This document shows positions 8,129 through 15,041 of a DNA stretch of 64,000 nt, piece by piece. The DNA is taken from positions 1 through 64,000 of the forward strand of contig NZ_NCSQ01000169.1 in the NCBI RefSeq assembly GCF_002105465.1, in the 5' to 3' direction. The position numbers and the translations under genes were made by a program. This DNA comes from Aquidulcibacter paucihalophilus. GTDB lineage: Bacteria; Pseudomonadota; Alphaproteobacteria; Caulobacterales; Aquidulcibacteraceae. The notes beneath the pieces were generated by a model, which saw only the letters and a list, made by a program, of their open reading frames with translations, was not told the origin of the DNA and searched no databases. How positions within the stretch are numbered: the stretch's first letter is position 1; every line of letters begins with the position of its first letter.

Positions 8129-10906
8129 ATGACAGTTTATGTAACGCGTGCCGCCTTAATGGGCGCTGTTGGTTCTATTGCTTTATGGACGGCTGGTGGC
8201 GCATCGGCGCAGTCTGCGGGGGCAAATAATGAGGCCGCACCACAAGCCGCCGAAACAATTGTGGTTCGTGGCAGCCGTCCAATCTTCGAGTCTGACCGGG
8301 CCGCACTGCAAGTTCAGCGCAATGCTCCAGCCCTTGTGAGCGTCTTGTCTGCCGACGAAGCGGGCCGACTGGCAGATCAGAACATTGCAGATGCCGTCAG
8401 TCGTTTGCCAGGGGTCGCCGTGGAGAAGGATCAGGGGCAGAGCCGCTATGTGAACTTGCGCGGTCAACCGCGTCGTTGGGTCACGTATTCAATCGACGGC
8501 ATGAGCGTGGTCTCCCCGGAAGGGCGCGATACCCGCTTTGACAATGTGCCAACTGCGATTGCGAGCCAAGTGTCGGTCAATAAAGCCATCACGCCGGACA
8601 TGTCTGGCGACACGGTTGCCGGCAATATCAATATCCGCACGCGCTCGGCTTTTGATTATCGTGGGCGCCGGATCACCGGCGGTTTGTCGCTCGGTCAAGT
8701 CGAATTGGGTGGCGGGCGCGAGATTGATGCGTCGCTCGTCGTTGCAGACCGCTTTTTTGACGGCAAGCTCGGCTTGTTAGGGCAAGTTTCCTTCTATGAG
8801 CGCGAAATGGTAACCGACAATTGGGAGACCGACCCCTATCTGCGCCCCGGGAGTGCGACATCAGGAATCGACCGCCGTCCGGGTTCAGAGACCCGCCGTT
8901 GGGCTCGCGAGCATGAGAATAAGCCCTATCGCTTGACCCGCGGCAATATTTCTGGCTCTGTGCGCGCCGATTTCCGTCCAAGCGAACAGGATAGCTTCTT
9001 CGCACAATCCGTATACAGCGAATTCACCGATATCGAGCTGCGGAATAACTACATCTTCCGCCTCGACAATGGCGCAACCAACACCCCAACAACTGCATGT
9101 CCAACGGTGGTGGCGCCCATCACGACCAGTGCAGCCAATGATATTTGCACCGGCAATCTGCCAAATAAAGGCACCGTCTATGGCGTGCAGATGAACTGGA
9201 ACTTCCGCACCGGCGACATCAAGGAATATATCTTCACCAATACGATTGGCGGCAAGCACGACCGCCTTGGTTGGAATCTGGACTGGCGTTTGAACTTTAC
9301 AGAGACAGAAGACGGGCAAGATTTGACCGGAACGCCTTCCTTCCAAAGCCCTACCACCGTCACCGCGCGACCTACGGTCGATTACGATTTCACCGATGTG
9401 CGGAACAACACGGTCCGTCTGTTTAATACAATCTTGACCGGTACGACACGCTCGAAGGGCAATGCCGTCAGCAGTGTTGAAGCATTCCCCATGCTGTTCA
9501 CAGACATTGTTGATGCAGAGGGCGGCGACCTCACGGCCGCTTGGACGGGCAAATTTGACGCCAGCCGGGATATCACTTTGTTTGGCACCGAAGCGGTTCT
9601 CAAGGTCGGTGGCCTCTATACCTCGCGCGACAAGAAGCGGCGACTAACCCAATATCGCGCCCGGGCTGCAGACTTTACCGCCGCCGGCCTTGCTTTGCCC
9701 ACCTATAACGACATTGCCATTGATACCCCCTTCAAGGGCAAATATGCCCTTGGCTATACATTCCGCTATTATTCTGGCGATAAGGTTGGCGATCTCATCC
9801 AAAGCTTGAAGGATCGCCGCATCGGCTCGTACCAGGACGGGTCTGGCGAATATTTCGAAGTAACCGAAGATATTGCTGCAGCTTATGCGATGGCAACGCT
9901 GAAGCAGGATTGGGGCAGCGTAGTATTTGGTGGCCGATTAGAGCGCACGGAGAATACGTCAAAGGCGCTCCCCCTCATTGGCGGTCGGCGAGTCCTGACA
10001 CAGCTTAAGAGCGACGACACGCTTTTCTATCCCAGCATCCATGTGAATTATGATCTGAATGAGGAAATGAAGGTCCGCCTCAGCCTCAATAGTGGGGCTG
10101 CGCGTCCGGATTTTGACGATTTGGCGGCCAACTTCTCGATCGATGATGCTCCAGGTAACATCACCGGCGGCAATCCAGAGGCTAAGCCTGAAAAGTCCAT
10201 CGGCTTTGATGCCTATTTTGAATGGTACATGAAGTCTCAGGGCTATTTCCAAATCGGCTTCTATTACAAGGACATCAAGGACGCGTTGTTTACCCAAAGC
10301 GGCACGTTTGGCAGCACCGTCCTCAATACACCAGACCGCGACCGTTCTGGCTATAATTTCACGACGGTGCGCAATGGCGGCGATGGCAAGCTTATGGGTC
10401 TTGAAGTCACCTTCAATCACACGATTGAGGAATGGGTTGGGTCGATCAACGGGCCTGATTGGCTCGAAGGCTTTGGCATTCGCCTGTCGGCTAACGTCAA
10501 TGATAGCGAGATCAATGTTCCCGCAGTTGGAACCGCACCCTTACGGGTTGTAGATCTTCCTGGTGCCTCAGATCTCGTGACAAATGTTGGTCTGACCTAT
10601 GAGAAATACGGCATTTCTGCCCGCATCGCCTATCAATACCGTACCAAATGGCTGCAGTCGGTGGGTGGGTATGCCACCGTTAATGGAGTTCTCGTGCCAG
10701 ATGGCAATGGTGACATTTACTGGAACGATTCTGAAAGCCTATCGGTCTCAGCCCGCTATCAATTGAACGACCATCTCGAATTGACCTTTGATGGCATCAA
10801 TCTGGCCGATAGCCCAGGCCGCCGGTTTGCCGATAGCGAACTCTATCCGATTGAGTATGAGACCTTTGGCCCGCGCTATATGCTGGGCGTTCGCTTCAAA
10901 TACTAA
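8129..10906 (+). CDS. TonB-dependent receptor, Xanthomonas/Caulobacter type
   Basis: A 925-residue outer-membrane receptor. It has a signal peptide ending near GASAQ, a TonB-box-like AETIVVRGSRP (about residues 41-51), and a plug domain containing GRLADQNIADAVSRLPGVAVEKDQG. This last segment is the signature of the TonB-Xanth-Caul subfamily, usually linked to carbohydrates or other complex organics. A 22-strand barrel-type region follows, ending YMLGVRFKY with the expected C-terminal aromatic. The start ATG has GGAGG 9 bases upstream. Palindromic sites at 7989-8026 probably control it. The ligand is unknown. Confidence 0.93.
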   Translation: MTVYVTRAALMGAVGSIALWTAGGASAQSAGANNEAAPQAAETIVVRGSRPIFESDRAALQVQRNAPALVSVLSADEAGRLADQNIADAVSRLPGVAVEKDQGQSRYVNLRGQPRRWVTYSIDGMSVVSPEGRDTRFDNVPTAIASQVSVNKAITPDMSGDTVAGNINIRTRSAFDYRGRRITGGLSLGQVELGGGREIDASLVVADRFFDGKLGLLGQVSFYEREMVTDNWETDPYLRPGSATSGIDRRPGSETRRWAREHENKPYRLTRGNISGSVRADFRPSEQDSFFAQSVYSEFTDIELRNNYIFRLDNGATNTPTTACPTVVAPITTSAANDICTGNLPNKGTVYGVQMNWNFRTGDIKEYIFTNTIGGKHDRLGWNLDWRLNFTETEDGQDLTGTPSFQSPTTVTARPTVDYDFTDVRNNTVRLFNTILTGTTRSKGNAVSSVEAFPMLFTDIVDAEGGDLTAAWTGKFDASRDITLFGTEAVLKVGGLYTSRDKKRRLTQYRARAADFTAAGLALPTYNDIAIDTPFKGKYALGYTFRYYSGDKVGDLIQSLKDRRIGSYQDGSGEYFEVTEDIAAAYAMATLKQDWGSVVFGGRLERTENTSKALPLIGGRRVLTQLKSDDTLFYPSIHVNYDLNEEMKVRLSLNSGAARPDFDDLAANFSIDDAPGNITGGNPEAKPEKSIGFDAYFEWYMKSQGYFQIGFYYKDIKDALFTQSGTFGSTVLNTPDRDRSGYNFTTVRNGGDGKLMGLEVTFNHTIEEWVGSINGPDWLEGFGIRLSANVNDSEINVPAVGTAPLRVVDLPGASDLVTNVGLTYEKYGISARIAYQYRTKWLQSVGGYATVNGVLVPDGNGDIYWNDSESLSVSARYQLNDHLELTFDGINLADSPGRRFADSELYPIEYETFGPRYMLGVRFKY

Positions 10907-10972
10907 GGCAGACGACCCGCTCTTTGCGATTGGCTTGGGGCGGGTCAGCTTTGGCAGCGGGGTAGAGCTATC

Positions 10973-11386
10973 TCAGCCGCCCATGGGCTTGGTACGTATG
11001 TTCAACTGGCCGGCAAGTCCTGCCATGCGGTGCACTTCGATGGCTTGATACTCTGGCGATTGCACCATCGCCAACATCGCCGCGCGCGAAGGATATTCGG
11101 CAATCGCCACCATATCCCAAAGCTCTTCAACTTGGCCTAGCATCAGATCGGTGACCATGCCGGAAAAGCGAGTCTTGCCGCCGACAGCTTCAACGCAGGC
11201 CACCACCGCCATACCATAGCGCAGATAGGCTTCCCGACCCGTAAGATCGGGCTCTGCGCCATCTGGATAGGTCGCTTTGTCCTTGAACTTTAGCAAATTG
11301 ACCATGCAGAAGGGGCCATCCTCCTCACCTCCAAAAAACGCGGCGGCACGCTCTGGGCTTGGGAAAACTTCATTGATCACATTCAT
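10973..11386 (-). CDS. DUF1330 family protein
   Basis: A 137-residue cytoplasmic protein with the DUF1330 ferredoxin-like (dimeric alpha-beta barrel) pattern: FCMVNLLKFKDKA near the N-terminus, a middle YLRYG segment, and VAIAEYPSRAAMLAMVQSPEYQ, typical of the family. No catalytic role is established for the family. The ATG overlaps the dehalogenase stop codon by four bases (ATGA), so the two genes are translationally coupled and probably share a job. Confidence 0.8.
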   Translation of the reverse strand: MNVINEVFPSPERAAAFFGGEEDGPFCMVNLLKFKDKATYPDGAEPDLTGREAYLRYGMAVVACVEAVGGKTRFSGMVTDLMLGQVEELWDMVAIAEYPSRAAMLAMVQSPEYQAIEVHRMAGLAGQLNIRTKPMGG

Positions 11387-12285
11387 GGGGAAACCACTTT
11401 CAGGATGGAGGCAACAAAACCTTGTGGGTCATCTTCCTGGATGAAGTGACCCCCGCGCAAGGTGGTGTGGGGTTGATTGGCCGTACCCGGTACCCGACCG
11501 ATGAACAGGCGCTGTCCGCCGCGCGTCACAGGGTCGCCGTCGCTAAAGCAACATAGGAAGGGTTTCTCCCATGTCTCTAGAACCTTCCACGCTTTCAACT
11601 GGTCTGGAACGGCCACATTTTTGCCAATGGGCACAAAGGACGGGAAAATGCGGGCTCCGGCTTTATAACGCGAATTTGGGAAAGGGGCGTCATAGGCTGC
11701 GATCTCTTCAGGCGACAGGGTGCGCTTGGTGCCAACTTGCACAATCTTGCCGATCGGAAAGATCGGGCTGAACTGCGAGAAAGCACGCCAGATTTTGAAG
11801 GCTGCAGGGCCACTTTGCCCAGCGGGAAGCCCGCCATTTGAAAGCACCACACTGGAAAACCGCTCTGGGATCTCGGCCAAAAGCCGCAAACCAATCAGCG
11901 AACCCCAGTCCTGACAAACCAAAGTGATATTCTTTAGGTCGAGGGCCTCAAGCCAAAGCCGCATCCAGGCAACGTGCCGGGCGTAGCTATAATCCGTCTT
12001 CGTGGCTGGTTTATCAGAGCGACCAAAACCGATAAGGTCGGGGGCAATCGCTCGCAGGCCCTGAGCGACGACTGGCCCAATCATGTGACGATAAAGATAG
12101 CTCCAAGTTGGCTCCCCATGCAGCATGAGGACTACCGGCGCATCTCGCGGCCCCTCATCGACATAATGGACGCGCATGGGCGTCTGGGTTGCTGGGTCTT
12201 TGATCGTCAAATAGCGGGGCATAAAGTCAAAGCCCTCAATCGCTGAAAACGCGGCCTCCGGTGTACGTAGGACCTTCAAGCTCAC
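11383..12285 (-). CDS. Haloalkane dehalogenase-like alpha/beta hydrolase (HLD-I type)
   Basis: A 300-residue hydrolase that would replace a carbon-bound halogen with hydroxyl, using an Asp nucleophile. Visible features are HGEPTW (oxyanion hole, about 56-61), the nucleophile elbow VCQDWGS with D126 followed by the halide-binding W127, a second Trp in the cap (about 166, KIWRAF), an acid in FSDGDP (about 249) and the catalytic His in RGGH (280). The Asp nucleophile with adjacent Trp favours dehalogenase over epoxide hydrolase. The GTG start is preceded by AAGGGGAG. A perfect palindrome sits at the promoter (12303-12319). The natural substrate is unknown. Confidence 0.85.
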   Translation of the reverse strand: MSLKVLRTPEAAFSAIEGFDFMPRYLTIKDPATQTPMRVHYVDEGPRDAPVVLMLHGEPTWSYLYRHMIGPVVAQGLRAIAPDLIGFGRSDKPATKTDYSYARHVAWMRLWLEALDLKNITLVCQDWGSLIGLRLLAEIPERFSSVVLSNGGLPAGQSGPAAFKIWRAFSQFSPIFPIGKIVQVGTKRTLSPEEIAAYDAPFPNSRYKAGARIFPSFVPIGKNVAVPDQLKAWKVLETWEKPFLCCFSDGDPVTRGGQRLFIGRVPGTANQPHTTLRGGHFIQEDDPQGFVASILKVVSP

Positions 12286-12302
12286 TCTCCCCTTGCAATT
12301 AT

Positions 12303-12319
12303 TGACACTAAACGTGTCA
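12303..12319. promoter_or_regulatory. Perfect palindrome, candidate TetR-type operator
   Basis: TGACAC-TAAAC-GTGTCA, 6-base arms with a 5-base spacer, ends 18 bases upstream of the dehalogenase GTG. Size and symmetry suit a TetR/MarR dimer. No such regulator is encoded in the window. Confidence 0.5.
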
Positions 12320-12378
12320 TATTTCTACGGAAGGGTCAATCAGCTTGGGCTCGATGGTATGGGGTCCGCATAAATTGC

Positions 12379-13125
12379 CTAATGCAAGCGAATGTGCCCC
12401 AACGTCGCCAGCGAGGGACCGCGAGCCATTCGACTGCTTTCACGGCGGCTTTGAATGCTCCTTGACCGTGAAGAACATAGTTTGGCTCCGAGGCTGCCCG
12501 TCAGCGCCAGAGATTGTAAGGCTGCGGCCCGTCGGATCTTGAATTTACGAAGACCCAAGAGATCAATGATTTGAAGGTCACGCAGCTTTGTCATCTCTCT
12601 GCTGACCGTCTCGAACGTCATGCCTAAATGGTCAGCAATATCGGCCCGCATCATAGGTAGATCGACGAAAAGCTCGTCACCAATGGATTGACCTAAACGG
12701 TGGCCCAAATTGTCCAGAAACCACGCCAGCTTTTGCTCCGCAGGGGCGAAGCTGATCATCACGACATGTTCGCTGCCTGCTTCTTGGCCGCCATAGGCCG
12801 CATCAATAACTTTCATAGCACGGGCGGGTTCAGACTGCAGCATACGTTGCAGACCCAAATGCCCTAAGCGCGCGACACGCGACGAGCAGACGGCTTCTGC
12901 ATCAACCTGTTCTGGCCCATGCGTTCCTAAGCCGAACACGTCGCCTGGATAACAAAAGGACAACACGCACCGCCTGCCGCCCTCTGTCATCTTTTGCAGG
13001 CGGATACAGCCGCTCTCAACTTGATAGATTGCGCCGCTGGGGTCGCCTTCCGAAAAGAAGGGGCGGTTTCGCGGCCGGCTCAAATAGAGGTCCAGATCGC
13101 TTGTTTGGAGTAGGGGTTTGGCCAT
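12379..13125 (-). CDS. Crp/Fnr family transcriptional regulator
   Basis: About 248 residues. The N-terminal part (FFSEGDPSGAIYQVESGCIRLQKMTEGGRRCVLSF) is a cyclic-nucleotide-binding-fold sensor. The C-terminal winged helix contains RADIADHLGMTFETVSREMTKL, the FNR/FixK recognition-helix pattern. The N-terminal cysteine cluster of true FNR is not evident, so it is closer to FixK/AadR types. The ATG at 13125 is chosen because GGAGG lies 8 bases upstream; an in-frame reading extends to 13323 but lacks support. It is divergent from dps, with a near-consensus FNR box between them at 13301. The C-terminus has an unusual Ser/Arg-rich tail. Confidence 0.88.
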   Translation of the reverse strand: MAKPLLQTSDLDLYLSRPRNRPFFSEGDPSGAIYQVESGCIRLQKMTEGGRRCVLSFCYPGDVFGLGTHGPEQVDAEAVCSSRVARLGHLGLQRMLQSEPARAMKVIDAAYGGQEAGSEHVVMISFAPAEQKLAWFLDNLGHRLGQSIGDELFVDLPMMRADIADHLGMTFETVSREMTKLRDLQIIDLLGLRKFKIRRAAALQSLALTGSLGAKLCSSRSRSIQSRRESSRMARGPSLATLGHIRLH

Positions 13126-13300
13126 GCAGTGAGCCTCCATCAAAGCTGCTGAATGCCTCGAAGAGACACGCGGCAACCAAAGCCTCAGTTCAACCTTCTG
13201 GAGATCAAGAGGTTCCGTGAGAGGATCCATTCTCCTCTGCGAGTTCAGGAAACCTGCCTCGCTTGACCATCGTTGACTTCCCGCGAGACAGTCCTCTGAT

Positions 13301-13314
13301 TTGATGCCCGTCAA
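13301..13314. promoter_or_regulatory. Near-consensus FNR/FixK box
   Basis: TTGAT-GCCC-GTCAA matches the FNR-type consensus TTGAT-N4-ATCAA at 9 of 10 arm positions. It lies between the divergent Crp/Fnr gene and dps, so it could serve autoregulation, dps control, or both. Confidence 0.45.
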
Positions 13315-13391
13315 ACGCAACACCGCGTCCTACGCCTAACCATGTTCGTGTAAGGCCTTCGTCCCACTTGGATAGGCCCAAGAGTTATCAC

Positions 13392-13874
13392 ATGAACAAG
13401 ACACGCAACACGCTGCATGAAACCATTCGCGCCCAATCGGTTGAATTGCTCAAACAGCATTTGGCTGCGGCCATCGATCTCCATGCCCAAACCAAGCAAG
13501 CCCATTGGAATGTGCGCGGCCCAAACTTTATCGCCATTCATGAGTTGTTCAATCGCGTGTCAGAACAAGTCGAGACCTATTCCGATATGTTGGCCGAACG
13601 CGCCGGTGGCTTAGGCGGTGTGGCGCAAGGCACTATCCAAGTCGCCACCAAAAACTCATTTCTGGTCCCCTATGATTTAGGCTTGGCCGATGAAAGCCAG
13701 CATGTATTTGCCGTCGCTGGCAGTTTGGCGGCTTTTGGCCAATCGGTGCGCGAAGCGAGCGTAACAGCCGCCAAGTTTGGCGATGCCGACACCTCTGACC
13801 TATTCACCGAGATGTCGCGGGGGATTGATCAGCAACTCTGGTTCGTTGAGTCCCATGTCGCACCGTCTGCTTAA
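13392..13874 (+). CDS. dps: Dps-family DNA-binding ferritin-like protein
   Basis: A 160-residue four-helix bundle protein that forms a dodecamer, oxidises and stores iron with peroxide, and protects DNA in starvation. The ferroxidase-site signature is visible: KQAHWNVRGPNFIAIHELFNRVSEQVETYSDMLAER, containing the conserved His, Trp, Asp and Glu positions of the Dps dimer interface. ATG at 13392 is preferred; an upstream in-frame TTG at 13368 would add eight residues. It lacks a long Lys-rich N-terminal tail. The following lipoprotein gene starts inside its 3' end. Confidence 0.92.
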   Translation: MNKTRNTLHETIRAQSVELLKQHLAAAIDLHAQTKQAHWNVRGPNFIAIHELFNRVSEQVETYSDMLAERAGGLGGVAQGTIQVATKNSFLVPYDLGLADESQHVFAVAGSLAAFGQSVREASVTAAKFGDADTSDLFTEMSRGIDQQLWFVESHVAPSA

Positions 13875-14328
13875 GCATCAGCAATCGACCGTTGGGTCAG
13901 TCACGCCTCACTCTTGGGGCTTGGCGCTGGTCGCTTTGGGCTTGGGGGCGTGCGCGTCGCCATTGGCTATAACGACTGCGGCCAAAGATTTGGTCATGGG
14001 GGATCGAATTTGCCGAGGCGAGGCAACTCAAATTTACTTTGCCAACCAGGATGACGTCCTAAGCCCCAGTGCGGTTCAGGTGCTGTCGGTCTTGAGCACC
14101 AGCCTCTTGCGCTGCCCACGCCGCAAGATCCTATTGTTGGCAGTCTCAGGCGATGATGGTGCACCCGCCTTTACCAACGTGGCCAAGCAACGGTTGTATC
14201 GTGTCCGTTCAACCTTGTTGGAGCGCGGCCTATCAGAAGGCAGTTTTGACGCGGAACCGACGCTTGCGCCGCATGTAAGTCTTCCCAAAGGCCCAATAGG
14301 CGGGGTTGTGGTTGTAACAAGGCGGTGA
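13855..14328 (+). CDS. Small lipoprotein with OmpA-like C-terminal region
   Basis: About 157 residues. A signal and lipobox are visible at LALVALGLGACAS (the Cys is the acylation site). The mature part contains IYFANQDDVLSPSAVQVLSVLS, followed by AFTNVAKQRLYRVRSTLLERGL. These resemble the OmpA peptidoglycan-binding pattern (F-x-x-x-x-x-L-S...A..R...V...L...G), although the NxxLSxxRA core is degenerate. It overlaps the end of dps by 20 bases and is probably cotranscribed with it. The role is not established; an envelope lipoprotein is the safe call. Confidence 0.6.
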   Translation: MSHRLLKHQQSTVGSVTPHSWGLALVALGLGACASPLAITTAAKDLVMGDRICRGEATQIYFANQDDVLSPSAVQVLSVLSTSLLRCPRRKILLLAVSGDDGAPAFTNVAKQRLYRVRSTLLERGLSEGSFDAEPTLAPHVSLPKGPIGGVVVVTRR

Positions 14329-14398
14329 CCGATCAGTTTTAGATTGACTTTGTCGCCCGATGCGCGCGTCATCCAACTAATCTAGATGGAGATGGACT

Positions 14399-14992
14399 TT
14401 GGGTACGACGCGCGACCTCCTCCGTCTGGGCACTCGGACCATCCATGAGCGCCTTCACCATCATTCAAGCTTTGCGGAGTTGATGGACGAAACGATTGCT
14501 CTGCCCGGCTATTTGGCGTTGCTTGAGAACTTATACTCTTATCATCAAGGCCTAGAGCATGCTCTGGACAGCGCCGTCTTCCCAGAACGGTCACAGGCCC
14601 CCGCAGTCGATCATCGCAGTCAACGTCTCTTGCGCGACATGGAAGAATTACGGCCAAGCAGCTCTCACCACATCGGCCATGTACAAGCCGTCGCGCATAC
14701 CGAGATTAAGTCCTACGGTGCGTGGTTGGGTGTCTTTTATGTACGCGAAGGTTCGATGATGGGTGGACGGGCTTTAGCTGCCAAGCTTGATCATTTGTGC
14801 GGCGACCAAGCAAGCGGGCGCAGTTTTTTTCAAGGCGGCAGTAGCGATGGGGCATCTTGGCAGAGGCTTTGTCGTGCGTTGGATGGCCTCAATGAACCAG
14901 AAGCCCAAGACCAAGCGCTTGCGGCGGCTCTGGCCAGTTTTCAGCTTTTTGACACATGGATGATGCCGAGAACCGGCGAGGCTAAAATTTGA
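14399..14992 (+). CDS. bphO: Biliverdin-producing heme oxygenase
   Basis: A 197-residue helical heme oxygenase that opens heme to biliverdin, iron and CO. The proximal-His region is TRTIHERLHHHSSF (His about residue 16). YLALLENLYSYHQGLEHAL and the distal-helix GAWLGVFYVREGSMMGGRALAAKLD, with its glycine-rich kink, fit the bacterial BphO/HmuO family. The start is a TTG at 14399: no ATG or GTG is available in frame and GGAG lies 7 bases upstream. The bacteriophytochrome that needs biliverdin starts 49 bases downstream, forming a bphO-bphP operon. Confidence 0.9.
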   Translation: MGTTRDLLRLGTRTIHERLHHHSSFAELMDETIALPGYLALLENLYSYHQGLEHALDSAVFPERSQAPAVDHRSQRLLRDMEELRPSSSHHIGHVQAVAHTEIKSYGAWLGVFYVREGSMMGGRALAAKLDHLCGDQASGRSFFQGGSSDGASWQRLCRALDGLNEPEAQDQALAAALASFQLFDTWMMPRTGEAKI

Positions 14993-15014
14993 GATAGGGC
15001 GTCTCTGGCTCCAG

Positions 15015-15039
15015 GGAACCAATCAACCACGGAGGCGTT
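15015..15039 (+). promoter_or_regulatory. EcfG-type promoter sequence abutting bphP
   Basis: GGAAC (15015-15019), 16 bases, CGTT (15036-15039): an exact match to the spacing used elsewhere in this window. The -10 ends two bases before the annotated ATG (15042), and the spacer contains the GGAGG Shine-Dalgarno. A transcript from it would start within the first codons, near the second ATG at 15048. About 0.5 such matches are expected by chance in 64 kb, so this one may be fortuitous. Confidence 0.3.
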
Positions 15040-15041
15040 TA

